A stretch of DNA of 64,000 nt from Nostoc paludosum FACHB-159. Lineage in GTDB: Bacteria > Cyanobacteriota > Cyanobacteriia > Cyanobacteriales > Nostocaceae. The stretch lies in the NCBI RefSeq assembly GCF_014698835.1, contig NZ_JACJTU010000022.1, positions 62,001 to 126,000 of the forward strand. The letters are read 5' to 3'. The position numbers and the translations under genes were made by a program. Under the pieces are notes generated by a model. It saw only the letters and a program-made list of their open reading frames with translations. It did no database searches and was not told the origin of the DNA. Position 1 is the stretch's first letter. Every line of letters starts with the position of its first letter. Below, one piece after another: positions 43,701 through 53,098 of this stretch.

Positions 43701-45419
43701 GCCCATAATAAAGGATTAGAAATTGCCGCCCTGATTGAACATAACGTTCCCATTCATCTCCAAGGAGATGCTGGTAGGTTGCGGCAAATTCTTATGAATT
43801 TAATTAGCAACGCCATCAAATTTACCAGTGTTGGCGAAGTAGTAGTGGAAGCACAATTACGTTCCCTTTCTTCCACCACAGTTACTATCTACTTTGCGAT
43901 TACAGACACAGGCCTTGGTATTAGTCCTGAGGATCAACGCAGACTGTTTATGCCATTTATGCAAGTCGATGCTTCTACCACTCGCAAGTATGGTGGTACC
44001 GGGTTAGGGTTAGCCATCTGTAAACAGCTGGTGACTTTAATGGGAGGAATAATTGGGGTAGAAAGTCAGATTGGAAAAGGATCTAAGTTTTGGTTTGAAG
44101 TGCCTTTCGCCAAGCAACTTGAGCCTGTTTTGGAATCGTCCCCACTTTTAATTAATCGCCGCGCCTTAGTAGTAGATGATAACTCTACTAATTGCAAAAC
44201 GATCCATCATCAAGCTAGTACTTGGGGAATCCAAGTAGATCTAGCTAACAGTGCAGCAGCAGCACTCAAAGCTATTCATAAATCTTGTGAGCAAGGAAAT
44301 CCCTATGATGTTGTCTTAATTGATATGCAAATGCCAGAAACAGATGGCATTAAACTAGGAGAACACATTAAAGCCAATTCGGAAATTGCTGAAATACCTT
44401 TAATTATCGTAATTTCAACTAATCAACGGAATCAATTACAGCAAGCCCTGAAAATCGGATTTGCTGGTTATTTAATCAAACCCGTTAAGGCATCCCGACT
44501 TTTGGATATGATTATGAATATTTTGCAAACTCAGCCGGAACTAAAACAAGGAACTAGGGAAGAAATCCAAAACAGAATAACTTCTAATCTTGCTAATTCT
44601 TGTCCTATTTATGAATCTCCAAATCCTATTGTTTCTCCTGAATCAAAATTAAGAATTTTGCTAGCTGAAGATAATTTAGTCAATCAGAAAGTAACCCTCA
44701 AACAACTCCAAACTTTGGGTTATAAAGCTGATGTCGTTGCTAATGGAAAAGAAGTTTTACAGTTATTAGAAAAAATTCCTTATGATTTGATTTTAATGGA
44801 TTGCCACATGCCAATTCTTGATGGGTTAGAAACTACAAAAGAAATTCATCGTTGGCAAGAGAGTGCTTTTGCTAGTCGTCGTCGTCCTGTGGTAATTGCG
44901 ATGACAGCTAATGCCATGAAAGAAGACAAACAAAAGTGTTTAAATGCTGGAATGGACGATTATCTTAGTAAGCCAGTGTTGAAAGAAAAATTAGGGGCTA
45001 TTCTAGACCATTGGGCAGATATCATCCTTTCACAACAGGTGATGGTTGAATGCGAACAAACAGTTTCCGCCATCAACAACACTCAAATTGACCAAACAAT
45101 CAATTGGGAACACCTACATCAGGTATCGGATAATGACACACAATTTGAATTAAATCTCTTGCAAATCTTCGTTCAAGATATTAAACCGCGTTTAGAGATT
45201 ATGAAAAGTGCGATCGCACTTTATGATTTTGGACAAATTGTTCGAGAAGCTCATTACCTGAAAGGCTCTAGTGGCAACATTGGAGCCACAGCTATGTACC
45301 TAGCAGTTGACAAACTAGAACAACAAGCTCTCCAGCAGGAGCATAAAAACGCTACTAAGTTAATTTCAGAAATCGAGGAATTTGTCAATAGTATTCAAGA
45401 GTTTTTAGTGAATAAATAG
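40767..45419 (+). CDS. Hybrid histidine kinase: GAF-CHASE3-PAS-GAF-GAF-HisKA-HATPase-REC-REC-HPT
   Basis: About 1550 residues from the ATG at 40767 ([27 protein letters not shown]), the conserved start of this GAF type. An in-frame extension to 40563 would be repeat-encoded and is rejected. After the first GAF domain come two membrane segments (about 190-210 and 360-385) around a CHASE3 sensor, then PAS and two GAF domains. His898 ([12 protein letters not shown]) is the phospho-acceptor. Asp1186 and Asp1345 ([11 protein letters not shown]) receive phosphate in two REC domains, and His1496 (AHYLKGSSG) in a C-terminal HPT. It is a phosphorelay without an adjacent response regulator. Confidence 0.94.
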   Translation: MKAPLPDNEAQRIETLLQYKILDTPPEAAFDDLTRLASYICQTPIALISLIDTNRQWFKAKVGLDVPETHRDQAFCAHTILQPDVFVVPDATNDERFAANPLVASNPKIRFYAGVPLTNAEGYALGTLCVIDYVPRKLTPDQIEALRTLGRQVMKQLELRRNLANLVLVANKGKQSNKVRKQFFKTIAAGFILASSILVVIAAVSYQNTKVFNNNRSIIKNINKKINSLEKLLSQTKDAETGQRSYILTEKEIYLKGYQEALANVHIEITKLKNLTAGQPKEQKQIATLESLVTAKLTQLKQTISLRQNQGFQAALRGLVTNDGQNLMNDIHKTVHEIENQEKGRRQQLSQVTKAWTRQTTLTIAIAICLSFFILAVVYYLIYREVSERKRTEEILNQERNFISAVLDTASALVVVTDSQGQIVRFNQACEQITGYSFDEVRGRYFWNLFLLPEEVEPVKVAFEQLRAGKTFQQHENYWVMKDGSHRLIAWSNTILKNYDGSVEYVVGTGIDITERKRTEQHLTAQYAATHVLANSTTINEAMPQILQGICESLGWDLGEIWMVDQQANVLRFFDIWYKPSLEVQDLAAWKQQTTFAPGVGLPGRVWASSEPVWIADVVKDLNFPNFKLAAQLGLHAAFGFPLRTNGKILGVITCFNRQIQQPDEDLAKTMNFIGEQVGQFIQRKQAEEELQRQNLRSQLFTEITLKIRQSLQIEEILQITVKEVQKILQTDRVLIYQLLPNESTTTVIEAVVSGLPAIKEQNITTPYFQAEYLQQYYLQQYRQGQVLGLANLDLLELEQKHLELMQQFGVKVNLVVPILVKEELRGLLIVHQCDYSHQWSNFETHLLRQIADQVGIALTQAQLLEAETRQRQELEIARYQAELASQTKSAFLANMSHEIRTPMNAVLGMTSLALDTPLDAEQRDFIETIRISGEALLTLINEILDLSKLEVGEMALETLDFNLATCVEEVLELLAPSAHNKGLEIAALIEHNVPIHLQGDAGRLRQILMNLISNAIKFTSVGEVVVEAQLRSLSSTTVTIYFAITDTGLGISPEDQRRLFMPFMQVDASTTRKYGGTGLGLAICKQLVTLMGGIIGVESQIGKGSKFWFEVPFAKQLEPVLESSPLLINRRALVVDDNSTNCKTIHHQASTWGIQVDLANSAAAALKAIHKSCEQGNPYDVVLIDMQMPETDGIKLGEHIKANSEIAEIPLIIVISTNQRNQLQQALKIGFAGYLIKPVKASRLLDMIMNILQTQPELKQGTREEIQNRITSNLANSCPIYESPNPIVSPESKLRILLAEDNLVNQKVTLKQLQTLGYKADVVANGKEVLQLLEKIPYDLILMDCHMPILDGLETTKEIHRWQESAFASRRRPVVIAMTANAMKEDKQKCLNAGMDDYLSKPVLKEKLGAILDHWADIILSQQVMVECEQTVSAINNTQIDQTINWEHLHQVSDNDTQFELNLLQIFVQDIKPRLEIMKSAIALYDFGQIVREAHYLKGSSGNIGATAMYLAVDKLEQQALQQEHKNATKLISEIEEFVNSIQEFLVNK

Positions 45420-45473
45420 GCAATAGGCAATAAAAAAAGTATTAATTGCCTGTTGCCTTTTGCCTGTTGCCTC
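45420..45473. repeat. Short inverted repeat between convergent genes
   Basis: caataggcaat and attgcctgttgcc are inverted around aaaaaaagta. It lies between the kinase stop and the phosphatase stop and might terminate both transcripts. Confidence 0.5.
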
Positions 45474-45476
45474 TCA

Positions 45477-46346
45477 TCACACAGCCAACCCTTGGGTTGC
45501 TTCCAGTAAATGTTGATGAACGGATTTTGAGGCAGCTAAGATCAATCCAGGGAGACTATAGTTTTTACAGGTATATAGTGGCGGCAAAGTTGAACCATTG
45601 AGAGTAGTGACGAGATAGCCGGCTTCTTTTGCCACAAAAGCGAGGGCAGCACCATCAATAAATTTGCCGGATCTGATTACTGCTCCACTCAAATCACCAG
45701 TGAGAATACCATTAAGATTGGGAATTTGAATATCACTAGAATAATCATTGGCAATATCAATTACTTGATAGCGATCTTTTAGTAGAGGTGCGATCGCATT
45801 CATTCCCCATCCTAACAATACAGCTGGCTTAGGTGATGTAATCTCCAAAGGAATGCAGGCTTCTAAATTCATCTCCAGCGTCCCTTTAAAGGCTCCTTCA
45901 CCTCTTAAAGCATAAAAATAAACATTTTGGGCAGGAGAAATTGCTAGCACTGCCTCAAAATCATCCGCATTTAAAATACTAAGAATAATTTGATAATTAG
46001 AATGTCCATCCATGTAAAATTTCGTGCCATCAATCGGGTCGAGTGTGACTAAATAATCACCTTCCAGCCCAAGTTCAGTAGCACGAAAATACTTCGTGTT
46101 TCTAGAACTTTCATACTCTTCCCCATAAAAGCGAATATCTGGAAAACTGCCCAGCAGTACTACTTCCACTAGATTTTGAATCGCTACATCCGCATCAGTC
46201 AGTGCAGCCGCAAAAAAGTTATCTTCTTGTTCTTTAATGGGAAGTGCAGCAATTTTTGGTTGCATAAAACGGGCGTAGCCTGCTGCTACTTTCAGGTGCG
46301 GAAGTAAAGTTGACAAAATTAATCGAGTAGTCGGTGTTGGGGACAT
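45477..46346 (-). CDS. Inositol monophosphatase family protein
   Basis: 289 residues. Metal-binding motifs are FYGEEYESS (about 74-82) and LDPIDGTKFYMDG (about 102-114), with the last Asp in FIDGAALAF (about 230). The family removes phosphate from inositol phosphates, fructose-1,6-bisphosphate or 3'-phosphoadenosine phosphate; which one applies here cannot be told. It is followed by repeats and the ATP-grasp gene upstream. Confidence 0.85.
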   Translation of the reverse strand: MSPTPTTRLILSTLLPHLKVAAGYARFMQPKIAALPIKEQEDNFFAAALTDADVAIQNLVEVVLLGSFPDIRFYGEEYESSRNTKYFRATELGLEGDYLVTLDPIDGTKFYMDGHSNYQIILSILNADDFEAVLAISPAQNVYFYALRGEGAFKGTLEMNLEACIPLEITSPKPAVLLGWGMNAIAPLLKDRYQVIDIANDYSSDIQIPNLNGILTGDLSGAVIRSGKFIDGAALAFVAKEAGYLVTTLNGSTLPPLYTCKNYSLPGLILAASKSVHQHLLEATQGLAV

Positions 46347-46655
46347 TCCAGCAAACTCCTAGCTTGAAAAAACAGACAAAGGGAAACAAGAGGATGGGGA
46401 AACAAGCTGAATTGGGGACAAGGAGAAGAAGAGTTGCAACAAGTCTTTCCTCTGTTCGCGCAGCGTCTCCTTTTGGAGAAGTTCACCAGTGGCGACTTCG
46501 AGCATATCTGCTTGTTACCTTGTCCCTCTGTCCTCTTGTCCTCTTCCATCATTAACAGACCGACAGAATTTTATATTCGGACAGAATTACGGTACCATGA
46601 ACTACTATTTTTGGCGATGGCTACACCTGCCCGAACTACTTTAATCTCGCCATCT
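46347..46655. other. Intergenic region with a TTCGCGCAGCGTCTC-type repeat
   Basis: It holds a short dispersed repeat at about 46455-46485 (gttcgcgcagcgtctcc...ggagaag), related to the insert in the broken gene at 5338-5568. No gene was supported; reading frames here have no coding character. Confidence 0.55.
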
Positions 46656-48263
46656 CTATGGTTCGCTATACTCATCCCAAGCCACGGGAAAGGAATAATC
46701 TGAAAACGCAGAGAAAACCTTATTTTCACTGCGTGTTTCTTCATCCAGAACTTTGATGACTTTGTTATAAATATCTTGTGCTTGTTGGGGAGAATCACCG
46801 ATGCTGGTTAATCCCAACTTGCCAAACTGGGAAAGACAACCCATAAGATGAAAGACTGTGCCTGTTTGAGTACCGCTGTCGAAGTGCAGTCTGTAGTCAG
46901 CGATGATATCCATCAAATCATTAGGCAATAATCCCCGATAGCGGTCTTTTTGGAGGTTGTCAGTGGCAATGTAGTATTTGGGACGACCTTGTTGGCTGTA
47001 AAATAAGCCTGTGGAAAGGTCATAGCGACCGTTCGTCAGTAATTTCAAGGTCATAAATGGATGAGTTGTGCCGCCTTTACGCAGGTTAATTTCGATCGCC
47101 TGAATATCCCACTCTCCATTACCCTTGTCAACTGCGATAAAATCTACCCCAAATCGCTCTAGGGCACCTTTTTCGGCTAGCTTTCTACCAACTTGCAGTC
47201 CCAATTGCTGTAGTTGCAATCGATACCTTTCATCAGCGGGAAAGCTACAACCAAGATAAATCTGACCGTCTGGGCCGCCGAGAATTTGGTCGTGGGTGGA
47301 GAGGATTTCTACTTCGCCACTAGGGGTAATTCGTCCTTGGACGCTGGGAGAACGCTTAATTTCTCCTTCCACAAATGCTTCTGCAATTGCTCCCAATTCT
47401 GGAATTCTTGCCGAAAAATTCTCCCAAGTTTCTTGTTTTGCTTGAAAGCGCATTGTTGAAAAGCGATCGCTAATTGCTGCTACCCTTTGGGCATGACTAC
47501 TTTTACCAGGTGCCACATTCTCAATCGGTCTTAAATCTACTAGCGCATTTCCTTCTCCAGAAATACCTTCGTTGAGTTTCACCACCATTCTTTGTAATGT
47601 CGGTTGGCGTTCCCACAAATCACTAGCGGCTTCTGCTAAATCACTGTGATGCCAAACTATTTCACTACCATCTGGATGTGGTACTCCACTCTCGCTAAAA
47701 ATTTGCCGACTACCACTTTTTGTCCCCCAAATCTGCAAATCTGGGGCAGCAGCGTACAGTGGTACACCCAATTTTACAGATAATTCACCTTCAAAATCTG
47801 ATGAATTATAGCAGATCATAAATGATCTGTCAAGTCTCAACGCTTGACGAATTCGCTCTAGTAAACGGGGGCGTTCTAAAATCTTTTGGCTGAGGGGTTT
47901 AAGAGAGGAATCGTAAGTAGAAAGTAGCAACAAGCGATTGCGAGCATGAGAAAACGGGATTCCTGGCAAAAGTTGTAGATAATAATCAATGATACTGGGA
48001 TGCAGTGGTACTGATGTGACATAAATAAGTCTAGTACGGGGATTCCGCAACCGAATCAAGGAAAATAGTAATCTTTCTTCATAATGTTCGCAGCCTTCAA
48101 TTTTTCGGAGTTCCCGCTGGTCAATACTCAAAGAGGGAATAATTACAATATCAGCTTCACTATTATCAAATAGCTCGATAGTTTTCCAGCGATCGCGCAG
48201 AGTTGATTGCAGATTGCGAAACTTTTCAGTCTGCTCTAATTCAGAAACATCTAGTGTTGTCAT
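46656..48263 (-). CDS. ATP-grasp protein, peptide ligase PGM1-related
   Basis: 535 residues. The N-terminal Rossmann-like part (IVIIPSLSIDQRELRKIEG) is followed by the ATP-grasp core: MVVKLNEGISGEGNALVDL (about 225-243), and IQAIEINLRKGGTTHPFM (about 393-410), which carries the Mg-binding Glu-x-Asn. Relatives include PGM1, the peptide ligase of the pheganomycin pathway, which adds amino acids. The product here is unknown. The C-terminus (VFSAFSDYSFPV) is intact. No biosynthetic partner lies next to it. Confidence 0.85.
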   Translation of the reverse strand: MTTLDVSELEQTEKFRNLQSTLRDRWKTIELFDNSEADIVIIPSLSIDQRELRKIEGCEHYEERLLFSLIRLRNPRTRLIYVTSVPLHPSIIDYYLQLLPGIPFSHARNRLLLLSTYDSSLKPLSQKILERPRLLERIRQALRLDRSFMICYNSSDFEGELSVKLGVPLYAAAPDLQIWGTKSGSRQIFSESGVPHPDGSEIVWHHSDLAEAASDLWERQPTLQRMVVKLNEGISGEGNALVDLRPIENVAPGKSSHAQRVAAISDRFSTMRFQAKQETWENFSARIPELGAIAEAFVEGEIKRSPSVQGRITPSGEVEILSTHDQILGGPDGQIYLGCSFPADERYRLQLQQLGLQVGRKLAEKGALERFGVDFIAVDKGNGEWDIQAIEINLRKGGTTHPFMTLKLLTNGRYDLSTGLFYSQQGRPKYYIATDNLQKDRYRGLLPNDLMDIIADYRLHFDSGTQTGTVFHLMGCLSQFGKLGLTSIGDSPQQAQDIYNKVIKVLDEETRSENKVFSAFSDYSFPVAWDEYSEP

Positions 48264-49233
48264 AATCTCTACCTATCGCGATCCAAAAACTACTCTATTG
48301 TTCTGGTACATCCCAAGGCACTTCTTTGACAAGTCACTCATTTGGAGAAAATTAAATAATATTAATTTTCTTGTTCAAAAATTGAGTAGCTTGAGAAATT
48401 AGTTTCAACAAACCAGAGAAACTTGACAAAAAATCCTATAAGGTTCTGCGGAAATACCAGCTTAAATTAATATTAACGAAAATAGCAAGGACTATAGTGC
48501 GTATTTTGGCACTTATGAATGTTCAGGTAAAAATTTATATTGAAATTTATCGCTATATATTACAACCAGGACTTACACAAAATATGACCGAAAACTTTAT
48601 TCCTACGTAGCAGTAATTCATGTAGGCGCAAAGCGGCTAATCTGCCAGAACGCTAAGAGCGAACCCGCAGGGTATTACTGCTACTTTTGTTATCTTTTGC
48701 CTAAGTCCTGACAACAACAAATAGTTATAGATAAATTTGGTAATTACAGTACTTTGCAAGTAAAGGAGTATCCTACCTGCCCTTGTCTACCCCATTGAGA
48801 CAAAATCTCCTGTATTATCGTTGAAATTGATTTTATGTCTTAAGGGTGAGCAAATTTCAGCTTGGTTTATCTCTGGAGACCGATAAAGTCTTGCATCATA
48901 CATAGTTTACTTAAATACAGATGAAAAGTACAAATCCTTCATCATATGAGAGTTGTGTACTTGTTTTTCGTGGTCAGATGAATAACCTGTGTCAGGTGTG
49001 AGGAGAAATCAGGCCAGCCGCGTACAATTATTATTATTAATAAGTACGTTTGGTAAGCACTCGTTGTGTAAAAGCCTAAAATTGCAAAGGCAAGTGGGAG
49101 CCAAAGCAAAAAATAAACCTTGGGTTGAATATTCGATCCAAGGTTTACTTTTGGAAATAGGGAAATGGGATGAGAAGAATTAGTAATACAATGCCCAATT
49201 CCCAGTAAATATTCAATTACCAAAACAAGACTT
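48264..49233. other. 970-base intergenic region, repeat hairpins only
   Basis: No gene or known RNA was recognised. Two hairpins stand out. The first is 48607-48684, with 11-bp perfect arms (gtagcagtaat/attactgctac) enclosing a GC-rich repeat segment. The second is 49114-49147, with 10-bp perfect arms (taaaccttgg/ccaaggttta), followed on the minus strand by a run of T. The rest is A/T-rich. Confidence 0.6.
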
Positions 49234-50123
49234 ATGCCCAAATCAAAAGAGCAAAAACTACAACCGCCACAACAACAACAACCACCAGGTAAAGAATCAG
49301 AAATGACGCCAAAACCCAAAGCTGATGATGCTCAGTATCAGGGTAGTGGCAAGTTACAAAATAAAGTAGCATTAATTACGGGTGCAGATAGTGGTATTGG
49401 TCGCGCCGTAGCGATGTCTTCGACAAGCCGCTTCGCGTCTACGCATATGCTAAAGAAGGCGCAGATGTGGCGATTCTTTATCTTAACGAACACGACGATG
49501 CCAAAGAAACAAAACATTTGGTAGAAAAACAAGGGCGGCGTGCAGTAACTATAGCAGGTGATATTGGCGATGAAAACTTTTGCCAGCAAGCCATACAGCA
49601 AACAATTGGTGAGTTTGGCAAACTCGATATTCTCATCAACAACGCCGCCGAACAACATCCCAAAGAAAGTATTGAGGAAATCACCAAAGAGCAATTAGAG
49701 CGAACTTTTCGCACTAATATATTCTCAATGTTCTTCATGACTAAAGCTGCACTCAAGCACTTACATGAAGGCAGTTCTATCATCAATACCACATCGGTTA
49801 CAGCTTATAAAGGTAATCCACAACTACTAGATTATTCTTCAACAAAAGGTGCGATCGTTGCCTTTACTCGTTCCTTATCACAAAGCTTAGTATCGAAAGG
49901 AATTCGTGTTAACGCTGTGGCACCGGGCCCTATTTGGACACCTTTAATCCCCTCAACTTTTCCCGAAGAGAAAGTTGAAACTTTTGGCAAGCAAGTACCA
50001 ATGCAACGAGCCGGACAACCAGAAGAAGTTGCACCTAGCTATGTATTTTTAGCATCAGATGACGCTTCTTATATGTCTGGTCAAGTATTACATGTTAATG
50101 GTGGAGAAGTTGTCAACGGCTAA
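49234..50123 (+). pseudogene. Short-chain dehydrogenase/reductase broken by a repeat insertion
   Basis: The first 59 codons carry a Gln/Pro-rich leader and the NAD-binding start LQNKVALITGADSGIGRAVA. At 49416-49442 a repeat segment (gtcttcgacaagccgctt...) replaces the single base expected between GCGAT and GCATAT. This is a net gain of 26 bases, which shifts the frame. The rest (YAKEGADVAILYLNEHDDA, LINNAAEQH, SVTAYKGNPQLLDYSSTKGA with the Tyr-Lys pair, and GQVLHVNGG) continues in the new frame to 50123. Without the insertion it would be a normal glucose/ribitol-type dehydrogenase of about 287 residues. Confidence 0.85.
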
Positions 50124-50371
50124 ATTAAAAAGTTAGTCATTAGTCATTAGTCATTGGTCATTCGTGATAAGTGAATCACAAAGAACAAAGTCCAAAGTAT
50201 CTTGTGATTTTTGAGGGCGTCGTAACTTAATACGAGAGGACAAATGACTAATGACAAATAAATAACCACTCTTAAAGATACCCTAATGTTCCTCCATTAG
50301 GGAGAGGATTTGATATTTAAAAATTGATAATATACCTAGTAGCAAACGTTTAACAAAAAATAAGTATCTCT

Positions 50372-50629
50372 ATGGCATCTCCTACACCATTGCATGGTAC
50401 AGAACTAGTAGATTGTGCTAGAGCAAATGCCAAGCAAGGAATTGAAACTGCTGCTTATCAATGTGGCTATGGTGAAGATCTCAACAAATTTGCGCGAGAA
50501 CTCAGGCAAGCTTGCGAAGAAATGAATTTGCAAGTAAAGGAACTTAGCGAACTGATTACTGAGCAGGATTTGATATTGCAATTGGGTACTGGCGAAATCG
50601 TTGCTCCAGATACGGCATCAGAATTGTAA
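50372..50629 (+). CDS. Small conserved protein of unknown function
   Basis: 85 residues, largely helical (NKFARELRQACEEMNLQVKELSEL), with three Cys (in DCARA, YQCGYG and QACEEM). It has no signal or membrane segment. It starts ATGGCATCTCC without a clear ribosome-binding site. The ends and codon use look genuine. Its function is unknown. It lies after the broken dehydrogenase, separated by taGTCATtag-type tandem repeats (50131-50165). Confidence 0.7.
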   Translation: MASPTPLHGTELVDCARANAKQGIETAAYQCGYGEDLNKFARELRQACEEMNLQVKELSELITEQDLILQLGTGEIVAPDTASEL

Positions 50630-50710
50630 AATTTAGAAATAAAAATTTAGGAGTTAGGAGTTAAGAATTAACAAATTTTAACTCCTAACTCCTAATTCAT
50701 AGCTCATAGC

Positions 50711-52111
50711 TCATAACTTTAAAATTACCCGTGCCAAATTGAAGTAAATCAAAACGCCGAGTACATCAACTGCTGTGGTGATGAATGGTGCTGACATTAA
50801 TGCCGGATCTAAACGCAGAAAACGAAATAGAAAAGGCAGTGCTGAACCGGAGACAGAAGCTAAAATAGAAATCGCTACTAGACTAGTGCCTACAGCGATC
50901 GCTACTTCTAATCGTCCTTGCAAAAAGTAAGCCCACACAGTAGCGATGGTACCTAACATTCCTCCTAATAAAGCACCTGCGATCGCCTCTCGTCCAATTA
51001 CTTGCAATGAACCAAGCGATCGAATTTCATCGGTGTTCATCCCGCGAATTACAACTGTGGAAGACTGGGCACCTACGTTACCACCAGTACCAGTAAGTAA
51101 GGGGATAAATGCTGTCAGTGCTACCACTCTTGCTAAGATATCTTCTTGGGATTTAATAATCGTTCCTGTGACGGTATTGGTTAAAAGTAAAACCAATAAC
51201 CATAAAACCCGCTTCCGAGCAACTTCTAATAAATTCATCTGAAAATAGTTGTCGCCCCCAGACTGCACGCCACCACCCAAGGCATAGATATCTTCGGTGG
51301 TTTCTTGTTGCAGAATATCAATCACATCATCAACAGTAACAATACCTACTAGACGCTGTTCTCGATCTACCACAGGCACAGCCAAAAAATCGTATCTTTG
51401 GATTAATCTGGCAACTTCTTCTTGGTCTGTATCGGTGTGGACAAATATCACATCACGCGTCAGAATTTCGCCGATAATTTCCTCTGGCTGAGATGTCACC
51501 AATTCCCGCAACGATACAATTCCTGTTAACCGCCTTGCCGCATCGGTGACATAAAGATAATAAATCATCTCACTGGCATTAGCTAAGTTGCGAATTCGCT
51601 CTAGAGCCTGGGATACTGTCAAGTTTTCTTTGAGCGAAATGAACTCTAGAGTCATGATTCGCCCAGCAGTATCAGCCTCATAGCCCAGTAATAGGGCTGT
51701 AGCTTGGCGTTCTGCTGGACTTAGTTGTTCTAGGAGGCGATTAACGACTTTTGCCGGTAACTCATCAAATAACCTCGCTCGGTCATCCGACGACATTTGA
51801 TCGACAATATCACGGACTTCCTGACTTTTAAGTTCCTCAATTAACCGTTCTTGAACGGTGTAGTCGAGATACTCATAAACCTCGATAGCTTCATCCTTAG
51901 AAAGCAAGCGAAAAGCCAAAGCGTGCATCGCTTCTGGCAAACCCTCAATTGCCTCGGCAATATCCGCAGGCTGCACAGGTACGAGAATAGCTTTTGCTCC
52001 CTGCAAGTCGCCTGCTTCTAGGAGCATTTGCAGCTGAGTCCGCACTAAATCCCGCAATTCCCTGCGTGAGACATTCTGGAGGGTAGAGTTTAAATTGTTT
52101 GTCTCAGTCAA
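50711..52111 (-). CDS. mgtE: Magnesium transporter MgtE
   Basis: 466 residues. The N-terminal superhelical domain (about 20-130, with MSSDDRARLFDELPAKV) is followed by two CBS domains (about 140-265; VSLREL and VGIVTVDDVIDIL). The C-terminal channel has five membrane helices (about 290-465), with TGTGGNVGAQSSTVVIRGM typical of the pore. It conducts Mg2+ and is closed by Mg binding to the CBS part. The long 5' region 52112-53098 separates it from the divergent gene. Confidence 0.96.
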   Translation of the reverse strand: MTETNNLNSTLQNVSRRELRDLVRTQLQMLLEAGDLQGAKAILVPVQPADIAEAIEGLPEAMHALAFRLLSKDEAIEVYEYLDYTVQERLIEELKSQEVRDIVDQMSSDDRARLFDELPAKVVNRLLEQLSPAERQATALLLGYEADTAGRIMTLEFISLKENLTVSQALERIRNLANASEMIYYLYVTDAARRLTGIVSLRELVTSQPEEIIGEILTRDVIFVHTDTDQEEVARLIQRYDFLAVPVVDREQRLVGIVTVDDVIDILQQETTEDIYALGGGVQSGGDNYFQMNLLEVARKRVLWLLVLLLTNTVTGTIIKSQEDILARVVALTAFIPLLTGTGGNVGAQSSTVVIRGMNTDEIRSLGSLQVIGREAIAGALLGGMLGTIATVWAYFLQGRLEVAIAVGTSLVAISILASVSGSALPFLFRFLRLDPALMSAPFITTAVDVLGVLIYFNLARVILKL

Positions 52112-53098
52112 AGTTCACTTTCCTCAGCCAGTTTGAACAAGGTTGCTGCCATTAGTCTAGGGGAAAGTGGGGATGTAGAACGTCAAACTTTTGATTTTTC
52201 CCAACTTGAGCTAATTAAAAGCTTTTATCAACTAATTATATTTAACTGCCAGAGGCGCGATCGCTGTTACTTCAGTACTTTACTAACTCTTGTAACAAAG
52301 ATTTAGTTTTCGAGTCAAAATGAAGTAAAAGATAAATAATACTTTTTTAAATCTTTAAATATACAAAATTTCTTTATGAAATTTTCATATAAATATTATT
52401 TTACAAATAAAAAAACATGAGAATATTCTATATATGCGTCATTTATATTTAAAAATCATCAAAAGTTTGATATACCTTTAAAAATCCATACTTAATGTGA
52501 ATATTTAAACAAACTTGCATAAAAAACATAGACATAATACGGTCATGTAGTGTCAAATGTTCAATTGATTGAACTAATCAATGCATCTAAGTACAAAAGC
52601 GAGGAATTGGAACGCTACTTACGTATATACTTACTTTGATGGAGTGCTGGCTTCTTTGTGTAACAATCTCATATGATTGCATATCAGATTAAATTATCAA
52701 TTGCTCATGCGACCAAACTGAATTAACACACATCATAGAATCTGAAATTTCTAGAAAACAAAGTTTAATCATGGCTAACGCCTAATTTAACTAGTCTCTA
52801 GTATTTCTAGTCAAACATATTTTCCTATATATCTGTTTGCTTTTAATAGAGATATAGGAAGATTTGTTGCTCCATTGTGCTTGATTTTTAACTTGTAATA
52901 AATACACAGCAAAGGAGCGGATTCAATGGGTAAAAGAAGAGATGGCAAAAATGTGCATTAGCATTGATTAATATATAAAGAAGTAAGTAAATTTAGTTAG
53001 GGTGACTACACATTTTCGTGCAAAACATTCAATTAAAAACTAATCCCAAACATTGATTATGGCATTAGTTTTAGCTCTATTATGAGGCATATATATCA
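52112..53098. other. 987-base intergenic region between mgtE and the PA14 protein gene
   Basis: A/T-rich; it must hold promoters for both divergent genes. I saw no known Mg riboswitch structure but could not test for one. A very short ORF with a strong ribosome-binding site lies at 52926-52961 (reported separately). Nothing else was recognised. Confidence 0.55.
52926..52961 (+). CDS. Possible 11-residue leader peptide
   Basis: The sequence aaaggag at 52911-52917 is followed 8 bases later by ATG, encoding MGKRRDGKNVH and a TAG. It is basic, with four Lys/Arg. It lies 137 bases upstream of the PA14 protein start. A regulatory leader is possible, but such short frames arise by chance. Confidence 0.3.
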   Translation: MGKRRDGKNVH

